NCBI RefSeq assembly: GCF_018449655.1
Contig: NZ_JAAVUX010000002.1
Span: 416,529-480,528, forward strand
Length of the DNA stretch: 64,000 nt
Direction of reading: 5' to 3'
From: Pseudomonas sp. dw_358
GTDB taxonomy: Bacteria; Pseudomonadota; Gammaproteobacteria; Pseudomonadales; Pseudomonadaceae
Below the pieces are notes generated by a model. It saw only the letters and a program-made list of their open reading frames with translations, had not been told where the DNA came from and made no database searches. Positions 8,660 to 17,151 of this stretch are shown piece by piece. Both the position numbers and the translations under genes were made by a program. Positions within the stretch are counted from its first letter, which is position 1; each line of letters starts with the position of its first letter.

Positions 8660-8704
8660 GCAAAATGCAGGGTGCACGAATGGCATTCATGCAAAATGCA
8701 CGAA
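8660..8704. promoter_or_regulatory. candidate upstream activator site for the sigma-54 promoter
   Basis: The decamer GCAAAATGCA occurs at 8660-8669 and again at 8691-8700, three helix turns apart. Between and overlapping them (8673-8693) is a near-perfect 21-bp palindrome centred on GAATGGCATTC, and TGCACGAA occurs twice. It lies about 75-105 bases upstream of the -24 box, the right place for an enhancer-binding protein. The regulator is unknown. Confidence 0.4.
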
Positions 8705-8765
8705 AGGCAAAAATTCTTACGGATTTAACTAACTGATTTTAAAGGGAATTTTATTTCTCGAAAGC

Positions 8766-8781
8766 TGGCACGTTGACTGCA
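8766..8781 (+). promoter_or_regulatory. sigma-54 promoter upstream of the DUF3509 gene
   Basis: TGGCACGTTGACTGCA matches the -24/-12 consensus, with GG and GC separated by exactly 10 bases. It lies 44 bases before the ATG of the DUF3509 gene. The rest of the 8465-8824 gap is A+T-richer and contains the palindromic site described separately. Confidence 0.65.
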
Positions 8782-8824
8782 CTCCTCCTTAGCAAGTCTG
8801 CAAACCTAAAGCCAGGAGCTGCCA

Positions 8825-9103
8825 ATGAACTTCCTTCAAGAAAAATTCGCATCCGTTTTCGCCGAATACGAAGTGGTCACTCAGCCGCGCCCGGATGGTG
8901 CTGTCCTGCTGACATTGCGTGACGGTGAAGGCAAACAGATCCGCCGCTCCATTTCCTACGCGCAGTTGAACACCCCTGAGCAATTGTCATGGGTCATCAG
9001 CGCCATTCGCCGCGACCTCGCCGGTCAAGCCAGCGAACTGCCGGCTATCAGCCTGCTGCAAAGCCAGAACCGTTTCGCCCTGCCGACCTACCATTCGGCC
9101 TGA
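8825..9103 (+). CDS. DUF3509 domain-containing protein
   Basis: The 92-residue protein starts MNFLQEKFASVFAEYEV and contains the ARPDG-type beta hairpin and TPEQLSWVISAIRRDL helix of the Pseudomonas-specific DUF3509 family. AGGAG precedes the ATG by 6 bases. The gene is monocistronic: a sigma-54 promoter stands in front and a hairpin behind. Function is unknown, but sigma-54 control hints at nitrogen, carbon or surface-related regulation. Confidence 0.8.
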   Translation: MNFLQEKFASVFAEYEVVTQPRPDGAVLLTLRDGEGKQIRRSISYAQLNTPEQLSWVISAIRRDLAGQASELPAISLLQSQNRFALPTYHSA

Positions 9104-9120
9104 TCGTCAAGTAAATGATT

Positions 9121-9140
9121 GTGGGGTCAAACGGCCCCAC
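9121..9140. terminator. hairpin between convergent genes
   Basis: A 6-bp stem GTGGGG/CCCCAC with an 8-base loop separates the DUF3509 gene from the converging acireductone-dioxygenase-like gene. Neither tail is strongly T-rich. Confidence 0.45.
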
Positions 9141-9187
9141 TCAGCCTTTCCTGCCTGTACCCTCTGACCGCCTTACCTGATCGCAGT

Positions 9188-9733
9188 TCAGTCTTCCAGC
9201 CGTGGAAAACCGCTGGCGATTTCCTCTCCGGTGAATGTCAGCACAGCCCCTTCGACACTTTCGCCCAGGCGAAGGGTCACGAAGTTCGGCGCTTCTCCCA
9301 TGTCCAGCCAATGGGCAACCCCTGCCGGTATCACGATAAGGTCGTGCTTTTCGCACAGAACCGCGTAGACGTATTTGTCGATGTGCAGGGAAAACAGCCC
9401 GCGCCCGCTGATGAAAAACCGCGCTCGATCCTCGTTGAGTCGATGCTCGCCCAGTAACCGATCAGGGCGCTCGGCCGCGTCCACCGGCAAGCGGCTGGAG
9501 CGCGCCACCTTGACGGTTTGGTAACCGCGTTCGGTCATCAGTCGATCGACTGGCTGCTGATAGGCGGTGATCATCTGCGAGTCGCTACTGTCTTGGCTGA
9601 TGACCGCATCGGTCTGCCATTGGGCAAATTGCACACCGTGGACCGCCAGGGTCGAATTGATGTCCTCGGCGTGGGTCAGGATCTTGTTCGGCAGCTCGGG
9701 GCTCGACTCGTGGTAAACCGTCAAGATGCTCAT
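9188..9733 (-). CDS. degenerate acireductone dioxygenase-like cupin
   Basis: The 181-residue protein is clearly of the MtnD (acireductone dioxygenase) family: MSILTVYHESSPELPNK start, ISGRGLFSLH and VYAVLCEKHDL strands, and a C-terminal FPRLED. MtnD needs a metal bound by HxHxxxE plus a later His. Here the motif reads H97-R-L99-x-x-x-R103, so the second His is Leu and the Glu is Arg; only His97 and His141 remain. It is therefore probably not an active dioxygenase. It overlaps the MFS stop (ATGA). The methionine-salvage partners mtnB and mtnC, which I recall beside the P. aeruginosa gene, are not present here. Confidence 0.8.
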   Translation of the reverse strand: MSILTVYHESSPELPNKILTHAEDINSTLAVHGVQFAQWQTDAVISQDSSDSQMITAYQQPVDRLMTERGYQTVKVARSSRLPVDAAERPDRLLGEHRLNEDRARFFISGRGLFSLHIDKYVYAVLCEKHDLIVIPAGVAHWLDMGEAPNFVTLRLGESVEGAVLTFTGEEIASGFPRLED

Positions 9734-10878
9734 AAGGCCGTCCTCTGTGAGGTGAAATACAGGATGATTGCTGCGATCAAGGCGACGACGCTGGCAATAC
9801 CGAAGGTCAGGCTTGGGCCCAGGGTGTGCCAACTGTAACCGGAATAAAGCGCGCCCACGGCACCACCGGTGCCGGACAGCGCGGCGTAGAGAGCTTGGCC
9901 CTGGCCTTGTTCACGGCTGCCGAAACTGCGCTGGACGTAGGCAATGGCCGAGGCATGGAAGCTGGCAAAGGTTGCCGCGTGGAGAATCTGGGCAAACAAC
10001 AGCAGGCCGAGGTACTGGGCAAAACTGCCTAGCACAACCCAGCGCAGCGCCGCCAGCAGGAAGCTGCCGATCAGCACCTGGCGCACGGTAAAGCGGGCCA
10101 GCATCCGGCCCATGACCATGAACATCAGCACTTCGGCCACCACACCCAACGCCCACAACAGGCCGATCACCCCCCGGCTGTAGCCGACCTGATCAAGGTG
10201 CAGGGTCAGAAACGTGTTATAGGGGCCATGGCTGATCTGCATCAGCGCCACGCAGACAAAGAACACCAGCACTTCGCGGCGCCTCAACTGACGCAGGAAG
10301 CCCTCCCCCACTCCCTTTTCCGCGTGCTCCACGGGCTGGGCATTGGGCACCCAGCAGCTGGCCACGACGATCCCGGCCATGATGAGCAGCACGCCATAGG
10401 GGTACAGGTCCAGAGTCTGCCATTCGAACAGACGACCCAACCCCACCACGGCCAGAATGAAACCGATGGAGCCCCACAGGCGGATCTGGCTGTAACGGGC
10501 GGTTTGCCCCTTGAGGTGCGCCAGGGTCAGGGTTTCCGCCTGGGGCAGCACCGCGTGCCAGAAAAACGCGTGCAGGGCCATGACCATGGCCAGCCACGCA
10601 TAGGATTTTGCGAAGAAGATCAACGAAAATGTCAGCAAGGTGCAAACCGCGCCGACCCGCACGATCGTCAGGCGTCGGCCGGTGACATCACCCAGCCAGC
10701 CCCACAGGTTGGGAGCCACGCAGCGCATGAGCATGGGGATGGCCACCAGTTCGCCAATGCGCGCGCTGGCGAACCCCAGGTGATCGAAATACAGCGCCAG
10801 GTACGGCGCGGTGGCCCCCAGCAGGGCGAAATAGCACAGGTAGAAACTGGACAGCCGCCAGTAAGGCAGCGGCGCCAT
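9730..10878 (-). CDS. MFS transporter, PPP-like (MFS_1_like)
   Basis: The 382-residue protein has about 12 membrane helices and an N-terminal LSSFYLCYFALLGATAPYLALYFDHLG typical of the HcaT/3-phenylpropionate-permease-like MFS group. It starts 2 bases after the aroC stop and overlaps the downstream dioxygenase-like gene, so all three are probably one transcript. The substrate is unknown; the HcaT name should not be taken literally. Confidence 0.8.
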   Translation of the reverse strand: MAPLPYWRLSSFYLCYFALLGATAPYLALYFDHLGFASARIGELVAIPMLMRCVAPNLWGWLGDVTGRRLTIVRVGAVCTLLTFSLIFFAKSYAWLAMVMALHAFFWHAVLPQAETLTLAHLKGQTARYSQIRLWGSIGFILAVVGLGRLFEWQTLDLYPYGVLLIMAGIVVASCWVPNAQPVEHAEKGVGEGFLRQLRRREVLVFFVCVALMQISHGPYNTFLTLHLDQVGYSRGVIGLLWALGVVAEVLMFMVMGRMLARFTVRQVLIGSFLLAALRWVVLGSFAQYLGLLLFAQILHAATFASFHASAIAYVQRSFGSREQGQGQALYAALSGTGGAVGALYSGYSWHTLGPSLTFGIASVVALIAAIILYFTSQRTAL

Positions 10879-10880
10879 GC

Positions 10881-11972
10881 CTACAGCTGGCCCAACACCG
10901 GCGTCTGCACCTGGACGTGCGCGTTCTGCCCACGATGGCGCAGGAAATGGTCCATCAGCACGATGGCCATCATGGCTTCGGCAATGGGCGTGGCACGAAT
11001 GCCGACACAGGGGTCATGGCGTCCCTTGGTAATGACATCCACAGGCTGTCCATTGATATCAATGGAGCGCCCCGGGGTGGTGATGCTCGACGTCGGCTTG
11101 AGCGCCAGATGCGCAACGATGGGCTGGCCCGAGGAAATACCACCCAGCACGCCGCCGGCATGGTTGCTGAGAAAGCCTTCGGGGGTCATTTCGTCACGGT
11201 GCTCGGTACCTCGCTGGGCGACACAGGCAAAGCCGGCGCCGATTTCCACACCCTTGACCGCATTGATGCTCATCAAGGCATGGGCCAGGTCGGCGTCCAG
11301 GCGGTCGAAGATCGGCTCGCCCAGGCCCGGCAGCACGCCTTCGGCAACCACGGTGATTTTCGCCCCGACGGAATCCTGATCGCGGCGCAACTGGTCCATG
11401 TAGGCTTCGAGCTCTGGCACCTTGTCCGGGTCAGGGCTGAAGAAAGCATTGTCTTCGACACTCTCCCAGGTCTTGAACGGGATCTGGATAGGGCCCAACT
11501 GGCTCATGTAACCGCGCACGACAATGCCGTGACTGGCGAGGAATTTCTTGGCAATGGCCCCGGCCGCCACGCGCATGGCGGTTTCCCGCGCCGAGCTGCG
11601 ACCACCACCGCGGTAGTCACGCTCGCCATACTTGTGGTGGTAGGTATAGTCGGCGTGGGCCGGGCGGAACAGGTCCTTGATGGCCGAGTAGTCCTTGGAC
11701 TTCTGGTCGGTGTTGCGAATCAACAGGCCAATGGAGGTGCCGGTGGTGCGGCCCTCGAAGACGCCGGAGAGGATTTCCACCTCGTCCGGTTCCTGGCGTT
11801 GGGTGGTGTGGCGGCTGGTGCCCGGCTTGCGCCGGTCCAGGTCACGCTGCAGGTCGGCCAGGCTGATTTCCACGCCCGGCGGGCAGCCGTCGACGATGGC
11901 CACCAGCGCCGGCCCATGGCTTTCGCCAGCGGTAGTGACGGTGAACAGCTTGCCAAAGGTATTGCCGGACAT
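10881..11972 (-). CDS. aroC: chorismate synthase
   Basis: The 363-residue protein matches AroC over its full length. It opens [20 protein letters not shown] and carries the family signatures GESHGPALV, the [19 protein letters not shown] region and [11 protein letters not shown]. It converts 5-enolpyruvylshikimate-3-phosphate to chorismate using reduced FMN, the last common step of aromatic amino acid synthesis. It leads a minus-strand operon with the MFS gene. No oddities were seen. Confidence 0.97.
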   Translation of the reverse strand: MSGNTFGKLFTVTTAGESHGPALVAIVDGCPPGVEISLADLQRDLDRRKPGTSRHTTQRQEPDEVEILSGVFEGRTTGTSIGLLIRNTDQKSKDYSAIKDLFRPAHADYTYHHKYGERDYRGGGRSSARETAMRVAAGAIAKKFLASHGIVVRGYMSQLGPIQIPFKTWESVEDNAFFSPDPDKVPELEAYMDQLRRDQDSVGAKITVVAEGVLPGLGEPIFDRLDADLAHALMSINAVKGVEIGAGFACVAQRGTEHRDEMTPEGFLSNHAGGVLGGISSGQPIVAHLALKPTSSITTPGRSIDINGQPVDVITKGRHDPCVGIRATPIAEAMMAIVLMDHFLRHRGQNAHVQVQTPVLGQL

Positions 11973-12108
11973 GCAGGACGCTCCGCGAATTCAGCCAAAT
12001 CGATCAAGGCCGAACAGTATACGCGGGCTATCCGGTGACTTCATCTTTCAGGACCGAACCAAGCGTTATTGTGCCAGTCGAAATGGCACCTTACTGGATA
12101 CTGGCGTG

Positions 12109-13080
12109 ATGATGTTACGTGTGATGTTCTTGGCTTTCAGCCTTCTGATCAGCTCGTTGATGGCCAACCTGGCCCAGGCCGCACAGCCGGTGCTGCAACG
12201 TCCTGTCGACCTGCTGGTGGATAACGGCGCCGGGCAGCTGCATGGCACCTTGCTGCTGCCCAGCGCCTCCCACCCGGTGCCGGTGGTGTTGATCATCGCC
12301 GGTTCGGGACCGACCGACCGTGATGGCAACAACCCCGACGGCGGCCGCACCGACAGCCTCAAGCGCCTGGCCACTCTGCTGGCGCGCAACGGCATTGCCA
12401 GCGTGCGCTACGACAAGCGCGGGGTGGCCAGCGGCACTGCCGTCACACCCGATGAACGCAACCTGAGCCTGGATGGCTACGTCAATGATGCCGTCAACTG
12501 GGCCCATCAGCTCAAGCAGGACCCGCGTTTCGGCCGCCTGGTTCTGCTGGGGCACAGCGAGGGCGCGCTGGTTGCCACCCTCGCCGCGCCGGCAGCTGGG
12601 GCCGATGCGGTGATTTCCCTGGCGGGTAGCGGCCGTCCTATCGATCAGGTCTTGCGCGAGCAGATCCGCGAACAGCTGCCACCGCCGTTGGTGGTGCGCA
12701 GCGACCAGATCATCGACCGGCTCAAGGCCGGGCAATACGACACCGATGTGCCACCGGCGCTGCAAGTGGTGTTTCGGCCCAGCGTGCAACCCTACCTGGT
12801 GTCCCTGCTACGCCAAGACCCGGCGGCTGCCTTCGCCCGTCTCAAAGTCCCCGCCCTGATCGTGCAAGGGCGCAACGACATCCAGGTCAGCGTCGCCGAC
12901 GCCGACGCCCTCAAAGCCGCCAAGCCGAATGCGAAGCTGGTGTTGATCGACGGCATGAACCACGTCATGCGCATTGTGCCCCGGGACCGGGCGGCACAGA
13001 TCGCGTCCTACCAGAACCCGGACCTGCCGCTGGCCGATGAACTGGGACGGGTGGTGGTGGGGTTTATCAAGGGATTGTGA
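12109..13080 (+). CDS. secreted alpha/beta hydrolase
   Basis: The protein of about 323 residues starts with a signal peptide ending ANLAQA-AQP and continues as an alpha/beta hydrolase. The nucleophile elbow is GHSEGAL, the acid is probably the Asp in QGRNDIQ, and the catalytic His is in GMNHVMR. The GSGPTDRDGNN stretch near the start of the core is typical of this esterase group. The start is uncertain: two adjacent ATGs (12109, 12112) and a third at 12124 all lack a good RBS. It is divergent from aroC, and a REP pair follows the stop directly. The substrate is unknown. Confidence 0.8.
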   Translation: MMLRVMFLAFSLLISSLMANLAQAAQPVLQRPVDLLVDNGAGQLHGTLLLPSASHPVPVVLIIAGSGPTDRDGNNPDGGRTDSLKRLATLLARNGIASVRYDKRGVASGTAVTPDERNLSLDGYVNDAVNWAHQLKQDPRFGRLVLLGHSEGALVATLAAPAAGADAVISLAGSGRPIDQVLREQIREQLPPPLVVRSDQIIDRLKAGQYDTDVPPALQVVFRPSVQPYLVSLLRQDPAAAFARLKVPALIVQGRNDIQVSVADADALKAAKPNAKLVLIDGMNHVMRIVPRDRAAQIASYQNPDLPLADELGRVVVGFIKGL

Positions 13081-13085
13081 GGCGC

Positions 13086-13143
13086 CGTTCCCGAGCAAGC
13101 TCGGTCCTGCAGGGGCATGTAGGACCCAGCTTGCTCGGGAACC
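13086..13143. repeat. REP pair (REPIN), family 1
   Basis: Two inverted copies of a REP core (CCCGAGCAAGCTCGGTCCTG and its complement CAGCTTGCTCGGGA with GTAGGACC) flank a short loop. Together they form a palindrome of about 57 bases that starts 6 bases after the hydrolase stop and ends 4 bases before a truncated RAYT gene. Confidence 0.85.
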
Positions 13144-13146
13144 GGC

Positions 13147-13335
13147 CTATACCCACGCGAGCGAGCACGCATGACCATCCGCTTGTTCTTGCGCCATTTC
13201 TCGAACAACCAGACGGCCCAATTGCACGTCGGTAAACGTGGGATGGCGATGAAAGGTTGTCGTTGTAACCAGATAAATCCGGCCTATTTCTGAAACGCGG
13301 CCGATGCGCGTGTTGCGACCGTGGTAGATGGGCAT
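13147..13335 (-). pseudogene. truncated REP-associated tyrosine transposase (RAYT) remnant
   Basis: The 62 codons read MPIYHGRNTRIGRVSEIGRIYLVTTTTF and end GHACSLAWV. This matches the N-terminal third of RAYT (Y1/IS200-like) proteins, in which the next residues would be the MPDHxHW metal-binding motif. The frame stops exactly there, 4 bases from the REP pair, so the HUH motif and catalytic Tyr are lost and the protein cannot be active. The deletion probably happened by REP-linked recombination or insertion. Confidence 0.7.
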
Positions 13336-13430
13336 GTCCGGTGCCTCGATTCTGATGGTCGCCTATTTTAGAACCCGATTCAGACCCCTATGAAAATCAT
13401 CCATAACAGGATTTTGCGCCCCGCTCTGCC

Positions 13431-13453
13431 TGGAACCGAGCTTGCTCGGGAAC
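13431..13453. repeat. single REP element, family 1
   Basis: TGGAACCGAGCTTGCTCGGG with flanking AAC matches the family-1 REP core. It lies between the RAYT remnant and the next plus-strand gene; no paired copy is seen nearby except the pair about 290 bases to the left. Confidence 0.65.
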
Positions 13454-13521
13454 AATCCACACCCCTGCCTAAGGTCCTGCGTACCTTGGCCGATACATTG
13501 GCGTGAACGAGGATCGCCCCG

Positions 13522-14328
13522 ATGATTGAAGCCACTGAACGAGAAGAATCTGCCGCGGACCAGCCCGAGGCCGAGCAGGCGCCGCCCAAGCCGGAAATGC
13601 CGTGGGGGGATGTGCTTCCCGATCATTTCCGCATGTTGCGCCTGGTGCCGCAACCCACCGATCGCGCCACTGGCCTGCGGCCACTGCGCTTTGTGCAGTT
13701 TGCTCGCGTCGAGAAACACAGCATCGAACGCAGCCTGCTGCGCATGGAGATCGCGCTGCCGGGGCAGCGCCTGAACAAGGAAAAGAACCGCCTCGACGTG
13801 TGGGCCGATCACAAGACCCACATTGTCAGTTTCCAGCCCGACAGCGGGCTGCAACTGGAACCGGCCAATCGCGGCCTGGGGCGCTTCATGATTGCTCAGG
13901 CGGTGGCCTGGGCTCAACGGCGCTGGAGCGCCTACCAGATCGAAAGCACCGCCCTGGCCAGCAAGGATGGGCTCAACGAAGACACCCGCCTGCGCCGGGA
14001 CAACGTGCTCAAGGCGCATGGCTTCGAGGTTCAGTACGCTGACCCGCAGCACCTCAAGGGCAATTTCAAGCAGGTGCCGGTGGGCGCCCTCAAGCCGGAA
14101 TGGAACGGCGAGAAGGTGCAGATCGTCGAGATCCTCGAAGCGAGCAACATGTTGCAGGTCGCCGAACAGAACCTGCAGGACATGGAGAACAAGCTGCGCC
14201 AGCAAGAGCAGAACATCGGCAAGTACAAGCGCGATGACAGCAGCCTGCGCTTTACCATTGCCTGCCTGGTGACCTTTGCCGTGTTTCAGGCCGGGTTGTT
14301 GATCTGGATGGCCACGCACCATCGTTGA
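13522..14328 (+). CDS. hypothetical tail-anchored protein
   Basis: The 268-residue protein has an acidic, proline-rich start (to about residue 30), a conserved globular middle, a coiled-coil segment near residues 205-235 (NLQDMENKLRQQEQ) and a single C-terminal membrane helix (FTIACLVTFAVFQAGLLIW). This suggests a cytoplasmic protein anchored by its tail. It lies between the hydrolase and prmB; I believe a homologue sits at the same place in other pseudomonads. Function unknown. Confidence 0.75.
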   Translation: MIEATEREESAADQPEAEQAPPKPEMPWGDVLPDHFRMLRLVPQPTDRATGLRPLRFVQFARVEKHSIERSLLRMEIALPGQRLNKEKNRLDVWADHKTHIVSFQPDSGLQLEPANRGLGRFMIAQAVAWAQRRWSAYQIESTALASKDGLNEDTRLRRDNVLKAHGFEVQYADPQHLKGNFKQVPVGALKPEWNGEKVQIVEILEASNMLQVAEQNLQDMENKLRQQEQNIGKYKRDDSSLRFTIACLVTFAVFQAGLLIWMATHHR

Positions 14329-14339
14329 AGGTGCGTGGC
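14311..14339. terminator. hairpin overlapping the stop codon between convergent genes
   Basis: A perfect 10-bp stem GCCACGCACC/GGTGCGTGGC with a 9-base loop contains the stop codon of the plus-strand gene and lies 10 bases from the prmB stop. Neither side has a T tract; it may act as a shared terminator or 3' stabiliser. Confidence 0.45.
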
Positions 14340-14349
14340 GTGTGCGGCG

Positions 14350-15258
14350 TCAGATGCGCTCGGCAAACACAGCCTGGTGCGCCCGGCACTGCTCGGCCGT
14401 GAGCATGAACACGCCGTGTCCGCCCCGCTCGAAGTCCAGCCACGCAAAATCCACTTCGGGGTACAGGGCCTCGACGTGCACCTGGCTGTTGCCCACCTCG
14501 ACGATCAGCAGGCCCTTGTCGGTCAGGTGATCCGCCGCCTCGGCCAGCATGCGCCGCACCAGATTCAACCCATCGTCGCCACAGGCCAGGCCCAGCTCGG
14601 GTTCGTGCTGATACTCAGCCGGCATGTCGGCGAAATCCTCGGCATCGACATAGGGCGGGTTGGACACGATCAAGTCGAAACGCTGCCCCGGCAAGCCATC
14701 GAAACCATCACCCTGGACGCTGTACACGCGGTCTTCCACGCCGTGCCGCTCGATGTTCTGATTAGCCACTTCAAGCGCTTCGAAGGACAGATCGGCCAGC
14801 GCCACTTCAGCCTCGGGGAATACATCGGCGCACGCAATACCGATGCAGCCAGAACCTGTGCACAGATCCAGGACCCGTGCGGGCGGTTGCGCCAGCCAGG
14901 GCTCGAAACGTTTTTCGATCAGCTCGCCAATGGGCGAACGCGGTACCAGCACGCGTTCGTCAACAATGAACGACATGCCGCAGAACCATGCCTCGCCCAC
15001 CAGATAGGCCGCTGGCACGCGTTCCTCGATCCGCCGTTGCAAAAGATGTCGCACGTGCACGATTTCGTCTTCTTCCAGACGGCAGTCCAGGTAGCTGTCG
15101 GCAATTTCCCAAGGCAGGTTCAGCGCGCCCAGCACCAGCAGGCGGGCTTCGTCCCAGGCATTGTCGGTGCCATGGCCAAAAAACAGGTCTTCCCCGTGGA
15201 AACGGCTGACAGCCCAACGGATATGGTCGCGCAGGGTGCGCAGGCGGGAAGTGATCAC
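14350..15258 (-). CDS. prmB: 50S ribosomal protein L3 N(5)-glutamine methyltransferase
   Basis: The 302-residue protein has the HemK/PrmB layout: an N-terminal helical substrate domain, an SAM-binding motif [14 protein letters not shown], and the catalytic NPPY motif in [14 protein letters not shown]. The length and the N-terminal [16 protein letters not shown] segment fit PrmB (ribosomal L3 methylation) better than PrmC (release factors). It is monocistronic and divergent from the isochorismatase-fold gene. Confidence 0.9.
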   Translation of the reverse strand: MITSRLRTLRDHIRWAVSRFHGEDLFFGHGTDNAWDEARLLVLGALNLPWEIADSYLDCRLEEDEIVHVRHLLQRRIEERVPAAYLVGEAWFCGMSFIVDERVLVPRSPIGELIEKRFEPWLAQPPARVLDLCTGSGCIGIACADVFPEAEVALADLSFEALEVANQNIERHGVEDRVYSVQGDGFDGLPGQRFDLIVSNPPYVDAEDFADMPAEYQHEPELGLACGDDGLNLVRRMLAEAADHLTDKGLLIVEVGNSQVHVEALYPEVDFAWLDFERGGHGVFMLTAEQCRAHQAVFAERI

Positions 15259-15413
15259 TTTGAGCTCCTCGAAAAACGATCGGCGATTCTACCAGCAAGG
15301 TCTGTCGCCGTGGTTTGGGGCAAGGGCATTTTCAGCTTATGCACACCCAGCGATTCACATAAAGGCTCCAGCAGAGGAGAATGCATGAAAAGCCCTACCC
15401 AAAGGAGCCCCCG

Positions 15414-16004
15414 ATGTCCGCTTTGAAGACGATGTTCCAACTCAGTGGCCGTGGTTACCCACCGGCCCATCTTGCCCATGCCACCCTGATCATCATCGAT
15501 GCGCAAAAGGAATACCTGTCGGGCCCCTTGGCGCTCTCGGGCATGGACGAGGCTGTGGCCAACATCGCCAGACTCAGCGCTGCCGCCCGTGCCATCGGCC
15601 GTCCGGTGGTGCATATTCGCCACCTGGGCACCGTAGGCGGTCTGTTCGACCCCCAAGGCGAGCGCGGCGAGTTCATCAACGAACTGCGCCCCGAAGGCGA
15701 CGAGCCGGTGGTCGAGAAACGCCTGCCCAACGCCTTCAACGGCACCGGTCTGGACAGCCTGTTACAGGGCCTGGGTCATCTGGACCTGATCGTCTGCGGC
15801 TTCATGAGCCACTCCAGCGTCAGCACCACCGTGCGTGCGGCCAAGGACTACGGCTACCGCTGTACCCTGGTGCGGGACGCCTGCGCCACCCGCGACCTGC
15901 CCAATGGCAGCGGTGTGCTCAGCGCTGCCCATGTGCACGAAACGGAAATGGCCATCATGGCCGACAACTTCGCTTCCGTGGCGCTGACCGCTGACCTTAT
16001 CTGA
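15414..16004 (+). CDS. isochorismatase-fold hydrolase lacking the catalytic Cys
   Basis: The 196-residue protein has the cysteine-hydrolase (isochorismatase) fold. The triad Asp29 (LIIIDAQKEY) and Lys102 (VEKRLPNAF) are present. At the position of the usual nucleophilic Cys the sequence is GFMSHSSVSTT, giving Ser135. Amidohydrolases of the family need Cys, whereas true isochorismatases lack it, so the reaction cannot be guessed. AAAGGAG precedes the ATG at 15414; an in-frame ATG 33 bases upstream has no comparable RBS. Confidence 0.8.
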   Translation: MSALKTMFQLSGRGYPPAHLAHATLIIIDAQKEYLSGPLALSGMDEAVANIARLSAAARAIGRPVVHIRHLGTVGGLFDPQGERGEFINELRPEGDEPVVEKRLPNAFNGTGLDSLLQGLGHLDLIVCGFMSHSSVSTTVRAAKDYGYRCTLVRDACATRDLPNGSGVLSAAHVHETEMAIMADNFASVALTADLI

Positions 16005-16142
16005 AGCCTGTCCGGCCCCGAACGCCGGATTCCATCACGGACAATTGCGCCGTTCCCGGAACCGTATGGCCCGGGACGAGTCGAACGCCCCTGATCCATC
16101 AATCACGCGTCCACTGACGAAATGTCCATTTGAGGAATCGGA

Positions 16143-16463
16143 ATGAAGTCATCCGATGGTTTCAACCCTCGGCGCCTGCGCCCGAGAGGCCAGCGCAACT
16201 GGGGCGCCCGCCTGGGTGCAGTGCTGGCGGCGGTGCTGGCCATGCTCGGCATTCTGCTGACCCTCGCCGGCCTGGCCACATTGGTCGGGCATCCGCCCCA
16301 GGCCACGGGTATGGACCTGTCCACCACCGGTGCCATCGTGCTGGCCGTGGGCGGGCTGATGGTGCTGTATCTCGGCGTGCTGTTCTGGCGCCTCTGCCGG
16401 CGGCGCATGCGCCGGGGTGGCGCGCTGGACATGTCGCCGCACCTGATGAGAAAGCACGATTGA
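16143..16463 (+). CDS. hypothetical membrane protein, 106 aa
   Basis: A basic N-terminus (RRLRPRGQRNWGAR) is followed by two membrane helices (about residues 24-47 and 62-82) and a strongly basic cytoplasmic tail (RRRMRRG). GAGGAA precedes the ATG. It lies between the isochorismatase-fold gene and the Smr gene on the same strand. The two-helix, basic-tail plan suggests an inner-membrane protein with both ends inside. I do not recognise the family. Confidence 0.65.
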   Translation: MKSSDGFNPRRLRPRGQRNWGARLGAVLAAVLAMLGILLTLAGLATLVGHPPQATGMDLSTTGAIVLAVGGLMVLYLGVLFWRLCRRRMRRGGALDMSPHLMRKHD

Positions 16464-16524
16464 ACGGTCGGCTACCCCCTCCATAGAGCGAGTCGGATAG
16501 AATGGGCGCCTACGGAGGCTCGCC

Positions 16525-17082
16525 ATGCAAGACGAAGATTTTTCCCTGTTCACCCAAGAGATGCGCGGGGTCAAGCCGATCAAGCACGACCGCGCCGACA
16601 CCGGCAAAGCGAAAGTCGATCGCAAGAACCTGAAAACCCTGCGCCAGGCGGCCACCGTACGTCAGGGCGAAACCCTGGTGGACGGCCTGTCCGATCAGTT
16701 CGTCATCGACGTCGGCCCTGAAGACGACCTGCACTGGGCCCGCGATGGTGTTCAGGAAAGCCAGATGCGCAAGCTCAAGATCGGCCAGATCCCCTTCGAA
16801 GGCAGTCTCGACCTGCATGGCATGAGCGTGGAGAAGGCTCGGGAAACCCTCTGGGCCTTTCTTGCCGAGGCCACGAAGCTGGAAATCCGCTGCGCGCGCG
16901 TCACCCATGGCAAGGCCGTGCGCCTGGACGGCAAGCGCCCGATGATCAAGAGCCACGTCAACACCTGGTTGCGCCAGCATGCGCAAGTGCTGGGTTTTAC
17001 CTCCTGCCAGCCCCGCCATGGCGGCGCGGGCGCTGTGTATGTGATGCTCAAACGCACCATGCTGGAAGGGCGCGACGAATAG
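16525..17082 (+). CDS. Smr-domain (MutS2-like) endonuclease family protein
   Basis: The 185-residue protein has a charged N-terminal half and a C-terminal Smr domain: the DLHGMSVEKAR motif near residue 98, a THGKA loop and a closing HGGAGAVYVML. It resembles E. coli YdaL/SmrA-type proteins, reported to nick DNA or RNA. GGAGG lies 8 bases before the ATG. It is followed by folE on the same strand with a 69-base gap. Confidence 0.85.
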   Translation: MQDEDFSLFTQEMRGVKPIKHDRADTGKAKVDRKNLKTLRQAATVRQGETLVDGLSDQFVIDVGPEDDLHWARDGVQESQMRKLKIGQIPFEGSLDLHGMSVEKARETLWAFLAEATKLEIRCARVTHGKAVRLDGKRPMIKSHVNTWLRQHAQVLGFTSCQPRHGGAGAVYVMLKRTMLEGRDE

Positions 17083-17151
17083 ACACATCTTGCCTCCGGG
17101 CGTGCGTGGCCGTACCCTTCGCCTCTGCAAAAAATCCCTACAGGTCAATCC

